Source: Atherinomorus stipes (lineage: Eukaryota > Chordata > Actinopteri > Atheriniformes > Atherinidae). From it: a stretch of DNA of 64,000 nucleotides. Numbering within the stretch: the stretch's first letter is position 1; each line of letters starts with the position of its first letter. Made by a program: the position numbers and the translations under genes. The stretch is taken from positions 160,196-224,195 of the forward strand of contig JALJCO010007112.1 in NCBI GenBank assembly GCA_023101725.1, given 5' to 3'. Under the pieces are notes generated by a model, which worked only from the letters and a program-made list of their open reading frames with translations, was not told the DNA's origin and did no database searches. Positions 32,784 to 44,999 of the stretch are shown in pieces.

Positions 32784-33428
32784 CAGGGATGCACGATGGT
32801 TATCGGGCCGATAACAGGAAATTATTACATCATTCCGATAAGTCCGATATCATGACAACTTACCCTGATAACTCCCATAAAGTTGGAATTTTAAAGATCG
32901 GACATGCAGAAGTTGAAAATTCCACTTTTAAGCTTTTCTCGCTGAAATCTTACTATCGGGGAAAGAAAACTGTTGCTTCACAGGGTAGACCCAAAACTGC
33001 TTCCAAACCACTTTACCTTCTTATTTTAGAGGCGAGTTACCCCATACAGTTGGCAGGGGTGGGAAAAAATATCGATACACTGAAATATTGTGATATTTTC
33101 ATATGCCAATATCATATTGATATTTAAAAACGTGTTTTTTTTCATGAAATCTTGTGAGATTTCGTAACAGAACAATGAAATCTCAGGAGATTTAAAAATT
33201 TATCTGGAGTTAGGGTAAAATAGATCAAAACCACGTTTTTAAATATCAAAATGATATTGGCATATGAAAATATCACGATATTTCAGTGTGCCGATATTTA
33301 TCCCACCCCTAACAGTTGGAATATTTGATTTGGTATAATTAGGTATGTATGTGTGTAATCGATATCGGCCTTTAGGAGCTGAAATTTATCGGGTATCGGT
33401 TTTGAAAAATGGTTTTCGTGTATCCCTA
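32784..33428. mobile_element. hAT MITE with perfect 8-bp TSD, carries inner MITE
   Basis: The element starts 'cagggatgcacgatgg' and ends '...gtgtatcccta'. The octamer gaagacca flanks it exactly on both sides (32776-32783, 33429-33436). At 33054-33311 it contains an inner hAT MITE with its own exact duplication, so the order of insertion is clear. Confidence 0.92.
33054..33311. mobile_element. Inner palindromic hAT MITE, 258 bp
   Basis: The ends 'caggggtgggaaaaa' and '...tatcccacccctaa' are flanked by acagttgg on both sides (33046-33053, 33312-33319), an exact 8-bp duplication. It is the same family as 9390-9659. Confidence 0.92.
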
Positions 33429-33439
33429 GAAGACCACCA

Positions 33440-35630
33440 GACCACGAACTCTGGGGCACCAGTTGCACCTTTCCTGCTTCGGGCTTGTTAAGTCGGTGGT
33501 TTTAACTTTGAAGTCACCGGTTTTTACTGGTGGAGCTGCAGGAAGCAGCCCGACTCCTCAGAGAGATCCTACATCCTGTCAGATAAACGGACTCATTCTC
33601 CGGCCGTCTTTCCACAAGCCTCTTCATGCATGTTGTCATTCATCCATGCTAATGAGGAGTCCGCTTTTTAAAGCGGGTTAGATGCGTGTTATATTTAATT
33701 TTCAGTTCAGCGTCTGTTTTTCAGCAACAGCTTTGTTTAGAAACGCTGGGCTTAAACCGTCCAATAAAAGCTTTGCAGGAGAAATATAAATGTTGGAGCC
33801 TGAACAATCAATCCAGCATGGATTTAAATAAAAATGTTGTCGAACAAAAGCCTGGTAATATCTACGGGCAAGGCTCGCCAAAGCCTCATGGAATCTATTT
33901 TCTGATGGCACAGAGCAACACAAGCCATGCTCGTGTCTTCACGCTGCGTCTGCAGACAATCTTCAGCCTGCGTCGTGTCTGTTGTTGTGCCAGATATTTG
34001 CAGCCTTTTCTCTCCAAAAGTAAATCTCAAACAAGGCTTCTGTCAGATCCTGAAGGCTACACGTTGGCATTAATCAAGACAATGTCCCTGATGGATAAAG
34101 ACGTCAACGCTGGGAACTTGCAGGGGGGATGTTTTGCTGTATTTGATGAGAAAGTCCTCTGGGTGGATGGCGCAGTGTGCAGTGTTTGTGAGAAAACACA
34201 TTTAGGAAGGAGGCTCCTCTCTACCTCTGCTTGACTGGTTCATCTTTTGAAACGAGTTCATGGTTGCAGCTGAAACTTAAAGTGCTGATGACACGTTTTT
34301 GACTTTTTTCTCCATGTTTTATCAACCAGAACGTTCTTCATGATGATCTATGTAACAGAAACACGCGCTGCTGCGTAGATACTGTAAGTTATTAGAAAAC
34401 ATGGCTACTTTTCAGCATCTGACCAGACTGTGGCGCTGTGAGCCGAAACCGGATGCGACGTCTGTCAGAGAGGCTTCACAGCTTATTTAACATTGAAGTG
34501 GCTTCATTGCGGTTTTTAAGTTCCTTTTCCAGTTTTACAGACAAACAGTAACGACTCAGCCTTCAAATTGTGTTGACATTTAATGTTTAAAAGCTCGTAA
34601 GTGCAGCGTTACTTTATTTAGGTTTCCTACAGATTTAGACTTTTATTTTGAAGAGGATAAAGAAGCAGGTTGGAGTCGGACTCACCGGGAAACAGTAGCA
34701 GCAGTAGGAGCGTCTGCTCGTCTCTCCTGTCTACAGCGTCTGTTTACTGGAGCTTCAGGAACCAAGATGATGAGACTTCTAACACAATGAAACTGTGATC
34801 ATGTCCTCTGGTTATTCTTTTAAAACCATCGTTGCTTCATCACATCGGTCATACAGCTGCTGTACGGACAGACAGCTGCTGCTCGGTTATATGAGGACGT
34901 CTCCGGTCATCAGATCTCCTCCAGCTGCTTCCAAACATGCATCCTTCCCTCCATCCTCATCCTTAGAAACGGGAACTATTTAAAACTCCACTGGAACCAT
35001 GGAAGTTGTTATCTTCTCATTTTTTAAAGGCTAATTATTTACCGCGGCTAGGTCACGGCTAGTCGTTAGCCGCGAGCTAACGCAGGGACCGAGTGCCTCG
35101 TCTCTGTCACGCCTGGCTCTATGTCAAACCGCTGCAGCTCCTTATCAGTTGTGGGTCTGCTTGGTCTGTTCTGGGTCGCTCCTCACAGTTCTGGTTCCCT
35201 CGGTGTGGTCTTGCAGGCTTTTATCTGAACCAGTGGACCTGAGGCTGGGGACGGACTGTGGGCAGCTGCTACAGTTCTACTCCGGTTCTAGCTTGTAAAA
35301 TGTGATTTCCCCAAATTCCTCAACATTATCACACTTTTCTGAACTGGCTGATGATCCAGCCCACAAACCAGTTCCAGTCCAGCTGTTCTGGAGCATCTTT
35401 CATGTTTTCCTCGGCTCAGATTATACATGTAACTCAATGGGCGGACCGCAACTCTGTATGTCACTGATGACACATCATGGCGGCTCGTTTCACGACTGAA
35501 AAGCTATTAGCATTTAGCTGAGCCTCCTAAACATCGGATATTTACGTATATACACGTCTGATTAACTTCTAACTACACAGAACTACTTATTTTGTCTTGG
35601 TGTGTTGTTGTATGGCAAAGTTACTTAAAG
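33440..35630. other. prkcz intron, largely unique
   Basis: No known repeat is recognised over about 2.2 kb. A 182-codon open frame on + (33686-34234, antisense to prkcz) has no domain, signal peptide or splice pattern I recognise, and is left as unproven. Confidence 0.4.
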
Positions 35631-35634
35631 TTAA

Positions 35635-35710
35635 AGGAATAGTACACCCACAGAATGATTTAACTTAAGTGGAAAATAAAGTTAAATCATCCTGTGGGTG
35701 AACTATTCCT
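35635..35710. mobile_element. 76-bp TTAA MITE (near-perfect hairpin)
   Basis: The element begins 'aggaatagtacacccacag' and ends '...ctgtgggtgaactattcct', with TTAA on each side (35631-35634, 35711-35714). It is almost only the two terminal repeats of the fold-back family at 55126-56013. Internal motifs 'tttaactta' and 'aagttaaat' are also inverted. Confidence 0.92.
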
Positions 35711-36557
35711 TTAAGGTCGTGTCATCAGCACTTTAAACTGCGGCTTCAACAATTAACTTAGGTCTGATTTTTACCTGGAAATACCATGGAAATATCAGAA
35801 AAGTGACGAGTAGTCAGATGTTGCATGATAAATATCTTTGCTGTAAAGACTGAATGACCACTTAAAGGCAGGGTGGATGATGTTTTCAAGGAGCATTTTT
35901 TACAATATTGCTTAAAATCTCCTTCACACCTCGATCGCAGCCAATTAATTAAATACTCTGACACAAAAATTAAAAAATGTATTCACCTGTGGAACAGACA
36001 GGACTGAAAATCCTCATCCAATCGTCTCAAACGGCCTGTTCCTAATGATTGAACAATGATATGTCTGTCAAACTCAAAAGCTGTTTGTCTATTCAGCTCG
36101 ACCAAGAGGAGCTCAGAGAATCAAACTATTAGTTTCACTAGTCAAGTCCACACCTTAAAGAATTCAATCCAGCAAACAATTCAACGTCTTATTTTGGTCG
36201 ATTATACTAAGCAGTAATGAAACAGTTCGGGGTTTTGTGTGACATCAGAATTTTGTGTATTAAGTTCATTTCCAGTATTAAAAGCTGAAGGATCCTGCTG
36301 CAGCTTGTGGAAGCCTGTATGAGGGGAAATGTGGCCGATGAGGCCCGGGTGCTGGAACCTGACCATTCAGCCTGCTGTAACTTTTACCGGACTGGACTGC
36401 TGGATGTGTCATGCACACCAACAAAACCATCCCAGTGAGTGAGAAGGTGCTAAGAGTGTCAGTCAGCCTGGAAGCTACAGAGCAGGAAAACAGTGACATG
36501 ATGCCAGCGTTTCCTCCGGATGCTTGGTGGGGAGCGTTTAATGACGGCGGTACTTAC

Positions 36558-36673
36558 GCGTCGTCCGGCGTTAGCTGCACTGGTTCGTTGGTAAACTGCG
36601 TGTCGAAGTTTTCCAGACCGTACTCATCAGAGATCTGAGGTTTGAAGGGCGGCGTCATCTCCTTCTTTTCCAG
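36558..36673 (-). CDS. prkcz: Protein kinase C zeta, penultimate coding exon
   Basis: On the - strand the exon follows gtttttcctcag and ends at GACGACGC|gtaagt, giving 38 codons plus two bases completed by the exon at 20571. It encodes [20 protein letters not shown] followed by [18 protein letters not shown]. This is the start of the AGC C-terminal extension: the PPF.P and NFD motifs that pack against the kinase N-lobe, and the turn motif E-P-V-Q-L-T-P-D-D with its conserved phospho-Thr. The preceding intron is about 17.5 kb and the following one about 16 kb, both full of transposons. Confidence 0.96.
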
Positions 36674-37394
36674 CTGAGGAAAAACAAACAAATCCAGATA
36701 CGTCATCCTGTGTAACATGTGCGTTTTTTTACCGTTTGCTTCAGCACTTCTGGCCACTGAGGTGGAAGTAAGCATGCTCGAAATGAAAAAAAAAGATTTT
36801 AAAGATCAAAACTGAGGAAACACATGAATTTAAGTCATTTTTGACTCAGTAAAGTAAGAAGTCGAGACAGGTTTGTGTTATTGGAGATGTGTTCGTGACT
36901 GCTGCGCCGTTCCCGGCATGTTCGGAAATATTCTCCATATCTCCAACATGGAATACTTCACTGTCCTCCTCATTCCCCCATATTCCCCTTCCAGGTTTTA
37001 TCCGTTTATTCGGCTTCAGCAGCACAACAGGTCAAAGCAGAGAATAAGGGACCCAGATTTCCAGCAGCACTTGAACGCATCAGTAAAAAGCAAACTGCAA
37101 GTGTTTGGCTTTGTTTCTCTCCCAGAGAAGTTCCTATCGGACCGCCTGATCCCTGATAAATGACATCACAGCCCAGAGGGAACGCTTGTCGGGGAGATAT
37201 TCAAACTTCCAAACTTGTGAAGCTTTAGAAGCACCGTCAGCTCTGATTGGACGAGTCCACGTGATAAAAAGCTGTGCAGAAAACATTGGGATCGGCTGGA
37301 TAAGATAATGTCCTGGAGACTCGATGCACCGCCGCACTTATCATTACCTGCACGCACATTTCCCTGAACACATCAGACTGGTGCATGCACAAAG

Positions 37395-37772
37395 AAGGTT
37401 TTTGTTTTGCCCCAACTTTCATATAATGGAGTTCACTGGCAACTGAACCAGAAAGGTCCATAAAAGTCCACAAAAACTTGTCAATATTCCTCCATACTGC
37501 TGAAAAAAATAAACCAAGTGTCCTGAGTGGGTAGGTCAAAAATTTATGAAAAACCAAATAATTTAAATATTTACTATAAAAAAAAAAAAAAAAACATATA
37601 TGCGGAAGGGTATTGAGAGAACACAACAAAAGGAATTTTTTTTTTGTATTATTAAATAAAAGAGGGGGGGAAAAAAAAACCTATCTATCCCGGATTTAAA
37701 AATAAAAGTGCTCATCATCTAGATGAGGGAGGGGGAAGGGGAGGTCATTCTGTGGGTGTACTATTCCTTTAA
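37395..37772. mobile_element. TTAA fold-back copy with degraded centre
   Basis: 'ccccaactttcatataatgg', 'ccacaaaaacttgtcaat' and 'gtcctgagtgggtag' match the left arm of 55126-56013. The right terminus 'ctgtgggtgtactattcct' with TTAA lies at about 37750-37776. Between about 37560 and 37740 the sequence turns into homopolymer-rich text, so the fold is probably mis-assembled here. Confidence 0.65.
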
Positions 37773-37992
37773 GCTAAAGCATTATACTGCCTTCTTAAAA
37801 TTACCACAACTCTTCAACCGTTTATGCTATTGATGTAATTCCAATGGATTCTGGAAGCTTCACACTAATATATGGTTCTTAAAACAACAACCAGGTCACA
37901 AATATAGGCAGGCGCAAACATCGGGAACTTCTATGAATTTTGTTCATAGAAACAATAAAGAGCTAAATAAACAAATCCTGCACCCAACAGTA

Positions 37993-38201
37993 GGCTTTAT
38001 GCACAGCCTCTGTACTTCCTGAACTTAGTACAACACCTTTGTTTCCTGTCTTTCATGATTGGATGAACTGATTAATCCAGGTGTGTCTGATCTCAGCAAA
38101 TAGTAAGACACACCTGGATTAATCAGTTCATCCAATCTTGTCAGACAGGAAACAAAGGTGCAGTACTAAGTTCAGGAAGTACTGGAGATGTGCATAAAGC
38201 C
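37993..38201. repeat. 96-bp-arm inverted repeat, 17-bp loop
   Basis: Arms 37993-38088 and 38106-38201 are inverse copies with a few mismatches. They contain 'ggctttatgcac', 'cttcctgaacttagta', 'ggatgaactgattaatccag' and 'gtgtgtct'. The sequence just left of it (37955-37996) matches inversely a piece of the hAT element at 39980-40025. It is a strong fold-back DNA or RNA hairpin. Confidence 0.93.
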
Positions 38202-38809
38202 CATTCGGTACAGGGCGCAATTTGTTACATCCGGGTCTTTCATTGGTGAAAACAAAAATCACTAACGCATAAGTCTAATAATAAACTTTCAGCGCTGATC
38301 ATTATCAATATTCTCCTTTCAACATGCATTGCAGTTGGTCGCCTAGAAACACAATTATTCCACAGACTAGAAGAGATCCTTTTCCAAGCCACAGAAAAGA
38401 CAATTAAACCCAGAATTTACATGCTAACTGGCTAGCAGTATTTTCCATGGTTTGGTGAGACTCCTGACTGGTATATCAAAGAAATAACTTTATAGTAACT
38501 GATAGTATTCATTATATAATAAATCATGTTAACTTAGATCAAAAGATCGGGAAACTGAACATCTGTTCTGACGGCATCTTGTTAGAAAAGCATCTCATAG
38601 TCAGTCTGTCATTTACTCTGATGAAATATAGTTTATGAAGAGGCTGCAAACGGGGCCATTTCAAGCCTCTAGTCATCATGGGATTTGTAGTTTAATCAGA
38701 ATGAAGCAACATTCGTAGCTGTCCAGGCCTCTCAGAAAGACGAACATAATCGGTTTCTGATTGCAGTTTTTTATTCGGTATTTTATGGCCAACACTTTTA
38801 GAAATGAAG

Positions 38810-39540
38810 AAAGGAAAAAAATAAAAATTAATCAAAATAAAGAAGACCTCGGATGAAAAACTGGCAATTTTAAAAAAATTTAAAGACTTAAAAATAAAAA
38901 TTATAAAATAAGAAAAGTATAAAATTTAAGCACTGAAAAAGAATAAAAATTTTATAAAAAAAAATTTTTTTTTTTTTTTTTTTTTTGGGTTTTTTTTTTT
39001 TTTTTTTTTTTTTTAATTTTTTTTATTATATAAGGAACGGGGGGGGGCAGCGGGGCGGCCGGGTAATTAAAAAAAAAAATATAAAAAAAAAAAAAAAAAA
39101 GAAAGTGTATGATTCACACTCCTTCCCCCCTCCCCCCCCCACCGATATATAATAGATAAAAAAATAAAAAAAAAATAAAATTTTATTAAAATTAAAACAA
39201 GAAAAAAAAATAAAATTATAGATCATTAAGTGAAAAATAAAAGCGATATTTTAAATAAAAAAAAAAAAAGAATTCATAAGGTATCTAATTTAATCCCCGA
39301 CGGGGGATTAAGTACCATAGGGAAAAGGAGAAATGGGAAAAATAAGGAACTATAAAGAGAAAAAAAATGGGAATTCGAGAAGCTAAAGAAAGAAGAAAAA
39401 CAAAAAGGGGATGATTTGATTTTCTTTCTTTAGAGAGGAAAAGAGTTTAAAAACAAAAGGAAAAAAGGGGAAGAAAAAGAAAAGAAAAAAAATAAAAATA
39501 ATTCCAAAAAAAAAAAACCCAAAAAAAAAAAAAAAAAAGA
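38810..39540. repeat. A/T then A/G low-complexity block
   Basis: The block is A-rich to 38950, then poly-T with interruptions (38961-39025), then almost only A and G to 39540. Real sequence resumes near 39541. The open frames over it are composition artefacts. Confidence 0.8.
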
Positions 39541-39599
39541 TCAACTTTCCAAACATTCTAGAACTCATTGAGATCCTTTCTTGTAATTTTTTGCCGAAC

Positions 39600-39860
39600 A
39601 CTCGGGACATTTGTACGGAGTTGTATGGAAAAATTCCAAATTGTGGCCGATCTCACAATGATAAAGAAACCTTTAAAAAATTCCTGGATCCAGAAGATGA
39701 TCCGGATCACCACCAAAATTGAATGGGTTTGTCCTTGAGCTGAGGCACACGGCTGGTGAAGAGTTCAGGTCAATCCTTCCAGAACTTTTTCCGTGAAGTT
39801 GCTGACAGACAGACAAACCAACGCTACCAAAAACTTAACCTCCTTGGCGGAGGTAATAAG
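39600..39860 (+). repeat. Non-LTR retrotransposon 3' tail
   Basis: 'ccagaagatgatccggatca', 'caccaccaaaattgaatggg', 'gacagacagacaaaccaacg' and 'cctccttggcggaggtaata' are the usual 3' UTR phrases of a widespread fish LINE, perhaps of RTE or Rex type. No reverse transcriptase remains. The class assignment is from memory of such tails. Confidence 0.45.
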
Positions 39861-39906
39861 AATATCTGGGCATTCCTGGTGCCCAGCCCTCTCTCACCAT
39901 GGCCAC

Positions 39907-40749
39907 TAGGGCTGTAACGGTACGTGTATTTGTGTCAAACCGATCGGTACGCTGCTCTCGGTTCAGCACGACCCTGTACCGAATTGTTGGGCGCAGGATT
40001 TGTTTATTTAGCTCTTTATTGTTTCATTAAGTTTTTGCGTGCCATCAGACATAATTGAATGACGAACTGGTGAATCTTCACCTCCACTTGCTGCAGCGTG
40101 CTTACCATCCCTAAAGGAAGAACCGTCAAGCCTCAAGTCGCCGTCTGGAGGCACTTTGGTTTTAGATGAAGAGGGAGAACAAAAGCTGCTTGCCGACTTG
40201 GTCGGGTATGTATTCAGAAACACTTCCAACATGTTAACGCATCTAAAGCAACATCACACACGTTTGAAAGTTACTGATAAGACCAGAAAACAGACTAATT
40301 TGGTGCAAACACATGTAAAAACAGCAGCATGTTTCTTATTTATGCATTTTTTTATTCAGGCAATCTGACCAGAGGAACCTGCTGTGATGTTTAGTTTCTG
40401 TGATGAGGATGAGTGACATGAAAGTGGAGCTGTTTCTGTTAAATGCTGCTCCTAAAACTCAGATGGCGTCACTTTAGATGTGATAAATGTTTTTTTCCCC
40501 TATTTTCATTGAAAAGTTTAAAAGATTAACAGCAGGATTTCTTTTTAAATATTTTCTTTATTTATGGTTATTTTTTCTTATTCTAAAAATATGCCCAACA
40601 AAACAAACAGCTTTGATGTTAAATTTTAGTGAACTTTTAATAAAACATATTTGTATTTTTTTCCATTACTGTACCAACAAAAAACGAACCATGACTTGTG
40701 TACCAAGGTACATACCGAACCGTGATTTTTGTGTACCGTTACAGCCCTA
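39907..40749 (+). mobile_element. hAT deletion derivative with BED-finger remnant, 843 bp
   Basis: The ends 'tagggctgtaacggtac' and 'gtaccgttacagcccta' are perfect inverted repeats. The flanking octamer atggccac is exact on both sides (39899-39906, 40750-40757). Inside, a + frame (40156-40368) encodes NTSNMLTHLKQHH, the end of a BED-type zinc finger typical of hAT transposases. The rest of the transposase is gone. Confidence 0.92.
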
Positions 40750-42529
40750 ATGGCCACACAAGCACCTGGACAGCTGGCCAGGGAGCTGATTGGTCAGCTC
40801 TCCCTCTCTGACCAATCAGCAGGCCTGGTCATAGTCACCATGTTGTTTCTCAGCTTATTGTCGTGGCGCCCACAGAAGCTGGTTCTTTACTGTGCAGTTA
40901 CAAGCACAATAATATAGTATCATGCACATAATAACAGCAGCATAGTAATGATTGGAGGATGATGATGATGATGATGCATTTTGATAATAATAATCGTAGT
41001 TATAATATTACTCTATGTAATCAGAAAATGAAAAAAAATATTATAAAAAGCTGCAAAGTCTTCCAGACCTCAGAGTTAAACTTGAATAATCTCATATCCG
41101 GTGATGTCATACATAAAGCTGAGATGATGAGACCTGGTCCTGGACTATCGGCCCACTCACCACAAGATCAGATTATAAAAGAATCAGTCACCAACGTAAT
41201 CTGATCAGATTGTTATGGAAAACTGATTATGCCTTTTAATTAATAAATAATGACCAAAAAGTTTTCACTAGCCTTTTCAGACTCTGGACCCCTGGTCATC
41301 TAACAGCCTGCATCCCTGAGATCAGAGAGCACTTCACTGGACACATGCAGCTCAAGGAAATCTGAGCTTTCCTACGAAACAGTCAATATTCAGTAACTGA
41401 ACCTGGTCTGAAATGTTTCTGCTTCTTTTACCCGTCTAAACTTAGCTGTCTAAAACTACAATTTTCACTGGTTTCCCAGACTTTTACTGGGAGCAAAAAC
41501 TGGCCCTGAGTCTGAGCACAGAAACCAGCATCTCTGTGACAAAAACAGAAGGACTTCTTACATTTAAGGTGATTAAAACCAGACACATTGCAGCGCACAC
41601 TGGTTTGAGCGTGCAGCTGTTTTCCGTACGGTGGGACGCGCTGCGGTGAAACGTGGCGACATGTGTCCTCACTTTTCAGTTCAGTGACGGCAGATTTGTA
41701 GAAGGAGAGAAAAACAACAGAATGGTGAATGTTGAGGCAGCAGAATAATTGTGCCTGAGTGGTGCAGCCAGGAGTGTGTGTGTGTGTGTGTGTGTGTGTG
41801 TTTCCATGGTTTCACATCAGTCCCTCATCCTGTTAACATGCACACTGAGGACATTTTCTGAGAACACAATGAAGTGGGAAGCACCGCAGATACACGGAGG
41901 GGTCTGACGGAGGAGAAGCTGGCTGGAAGTGTGCTGAGGGAGGGCTGGAGCAGAGGGATGCTTGTTTGACTCCCGTTTTTAGATTTATATTTCCCAGCAG
42001 AGACTTGGAAGTCTAAACAGAACGAGCTTCATTAAAAACGCAGTGAGAGTGACGAGGCTGCACAAAAATCTTTAACAAACAACGCAGGAGAAGCTGCTGG
42101 GAAAATGGCCGTAACAGGTGGAGATGAATGCATTATTTAGACCTTATCAGTGAATCTAACGATGCACTGTGTGAACAACGGGAAATGAGATCCTGTGTTG
42201 GATCAGTTTCATTCTCCATGACCCACATTTTCACATGAGCTGGAGTCCAACCAGATTCAGGAACACATCAAACGGGGGAAACTCATCTTGCTAACGCATT
42301 GTTGGCCCGCGCGCTTCCATGGATACTTTTCATCTGCTCAACTTTTCCTGATTGATTATCTTTAAAAAGCATCTGCTAATGACGGCTTGTTGTAAACACG
42401 GATATGTTTGTGTGTTTGCTTCCTTCAGTCCTCGGCATTTCTGGCATCCGTGCGCAGATTGCACGTGTAAATATCTTAACAGTGCTGTTTCATGCTTTTC
42501 AAATGTTCCAAAAGCCAACTACAAGCATA
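40750..42529. other. prkcz intron with small SSRs
   Basis: No gene is recognised. An ATG repeat (40958-40977) and a GT microsatellite (41777-41802) are the only clear features. Confidence 0.5.
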
Positions 42530-43013
42530 CAGTCATCCTCAAAATTATTCATCCCCTCCAATTCAAATAACAAGAATCTAAAAAAACTGATAATAAAGAA
42601 AAAAATAGAAAATTATAATTTACTGAGATAAATTATTGCTTTTGAAGTGTGATTAAAAATAATAATTAAAAAAAAAAAAAACTACCACAGAAAAATTACA
42701 GCACCTTTCCCATGAACAGTGGACAAACATGCCTGTCAACAGGTGCAGACGTCTGATTGGACGTTAAAGAAAACACCTGCTTGCAGTGATTTGCTCAACA
42801 ACATTTTAGCTTCGGAGCCCCATAATGCTTGTTTACTTGTTTATCTTGTGTGTTTGTTTTTAACATTTCTGTTGAACCACAATTCAAAATCAATGTCATG
42901 ATTTCCAGAGAATTTTTATTTAATTTGACTTTTGTCAATTTCAGCTGATTTCACTGCCAGCTGATCTCCTTTCCTCTTTAATTGGAAGGTGTGAATAACT
43001 TTGAGGACGACTG
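42530..43013. mobile_element. Tc1/mariner-type MITE, 484 bp
   Basis: The ends 'cagtcatcctcaaaattatt' and '...taactttgaggacgactg' are inverted, with TA on both sides (42528-42529, 43014-43015). This is the complete short form of the family also at 15285-16067, 52209-54100 and 61194-61714. It is non-coding. Confidence 0.88.
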
Positions 43014-43015
43014 TA

Positions 43016-44840
43016 AGCTAAACACGTTCCCCTCGCCACCATAGATAAAGTCAACCACAAGCATATCAGCTAAATATGTACAGAAATCATGTTGAAACAT
43101 TCAGATGAAGTTGCTCTGCTGACACGTGCAAGAACTGCTGGTCCAAGAATATTCGGAGGACTCCTGCTGGGTTTTTATCGAATTCTGAAGCTGAAATTGT
43201 CTTTTTAAATTTAGTTAAATAAAAACTGGAGCCAAAAAAGTGCAAATGTCATGAAAAAGCAGCGGTTGGTTGCGAGCAGTCACACCTACTGCGGAGCTGG
43301 ACACGTTCCTTCTCTGGAAGCAGAAACAGCTGATGGTTCATGCTGAACCTCAACAAGGTGCAGAGATCTTCAGGGAAAATGAAGGTTTTGTTTTCTCTGT
43401 TATTACTTTCCGATGCGCATTAACAAACCGTGATGGAAGCAGAACCGAGCAGCGAGTGAAGCCGCTTTTTCCTACCATGACAACATACTTTGCTTTGGTG
43501 TGAGAACCTGGAGCTCTCCCTAACCAGGTTTTGTTGTCTAAACTTAAACCAAAGCCTCTAAATGACTTTTATTCTGCCCATGTGGGTCAGTTTGGAAGCT
43601 GCAAACAGAATTATGTGCTGCTGAGCTCGCTGCTGTGCAGGAACCCATTATTTCCTGAGTGTGTTTAGTTTCTAAACACGCTTCTGGCTGTGGTTTCTGT
43701 GCTTCATTAGTCTTATTGGTTCAAAGCTCTTTCTGAGAACAACTTCAACAAACAAAAACCCGACTCCCTTTCTCTCTCAGGTTCTCCTTCTTCCCTCGCT
43801 CTCAAATTGCCCCGTCTTCCCTCAGTTTCTCCATCTTTCCATTGATTTTCTAATTTCTTTTTCAGCTTTTTCCGCACCTGCCTACACGCCGTCAGTTTCA
43901 CCCCCTCACATCCCGTCTCCTCCTTTCTCCTCTGCCTGCGTCTGTCCTACTCATTTTCAGTTCTTTTATCTTTCCACATCCCTCTCCTCTCTCCTCCTCT
44001 GTCTCTCTGAAGTGTCGTCGGGCAGGCAGGAGCTGTGTTGGTAATGAAGCGTGATGGTGGCCTGGAACGAGCGCAGCACCTTCACGCATGCACACGGACA
44101 GTGTCTGCAGGCCACAGATGCACTGCTTCTGTCTGTTTATTCCAGCAGCATCGATGCGACGGCCTGAAAGATGCTGAAGGAACTCTTTTAGATGTTTTGG
44201 CTAAAATTTAACTGAGTTTGGTTCAGAAGTTAAAGTTTAGTAGCTGTCTAGGCCTAGAAGAAGATGTGACTAAATAGTAGCAGCATTGCTGCCCTGCAGC
44301 ATCCAGAGGCCTGGTTCTGTCCCGCCTGGAGCATCACGTTACAGATGAGTTTTGTTTCACATGTCAGCTACTGGATATCAGTCAACTGTCTGTTTTACAT
44401 GTGAACCACGGCTAATTCAGGAGAGAAACCCAACCGGACAGACGAAGAGAAGAAAAAAGAGAGAAAAGGACAGAGTCAAGATCAAAATAACTGTTACTGG
44501 CTGGAGAGATCTCAGAGTAGAAACGGGATGAAGACGATGCTGGATCAGCCGTCGCCACGGGAGATCTCCCATCATATGATTATACGCCGATCTACGACTA
44601 ATCTAGATATCATCCGAAGGAGCTGATGAGATACAGAAATTACACTGTTGACAAACAAGTTCCTATAAAAAATTAAAGTGATCCTTTCAGTTCTGGATGA
44701 GTTGCATAAAGTATTAGTCAACATCGATTTTTCTTCCCCTTCAGCTCTTGTTGCTGGACAAGATCACATGTGTGTGATATCATGGGCACCTCACAAATTA
44801 AATCAAAGCCATTCCAGCGGTAAAATCCCCAGCTGGTGAA
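43016..44840. other. prkcz intron, no firm feature
   Basis: A pyrimidine-rich stretch lies at 43760-44015. The segment 44590-44640 ('gactaatctagatatcatcc') recurs at 58127-58155, so it belongs to a dispersed repeat. No exon is recognised. Confidence 0.4.
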
Positions 44841-44849
44841 CTGTTAGCA

Positions 44850-44984
44850 GCAGCACCGTGCCAGCAGCAGCACCGTACCAACGGCAGCATCGTGCTAGCG
44901 GCAGCATCATGCCAGCAGCAGCACCATACCAGCAGCAGCATCGTGCTAGCGGCAGCATCGTAGTAGCGGCAGCATCCTCCTAAC
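44850..44984 (+). repeat. 18-bp minisatellite (gcagcagcaccgtgcca type)
   Basis: About seven degenerate 18-bp units of 'ccagcagcagcaccgtac' and 'gctagcggcagcatcgt'. It yields the Ala/Trp/Cys-repeat open frame on -. Confidence 0.85.
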
Positions 44985-44999
44985 CAACACTCTGCAGCA

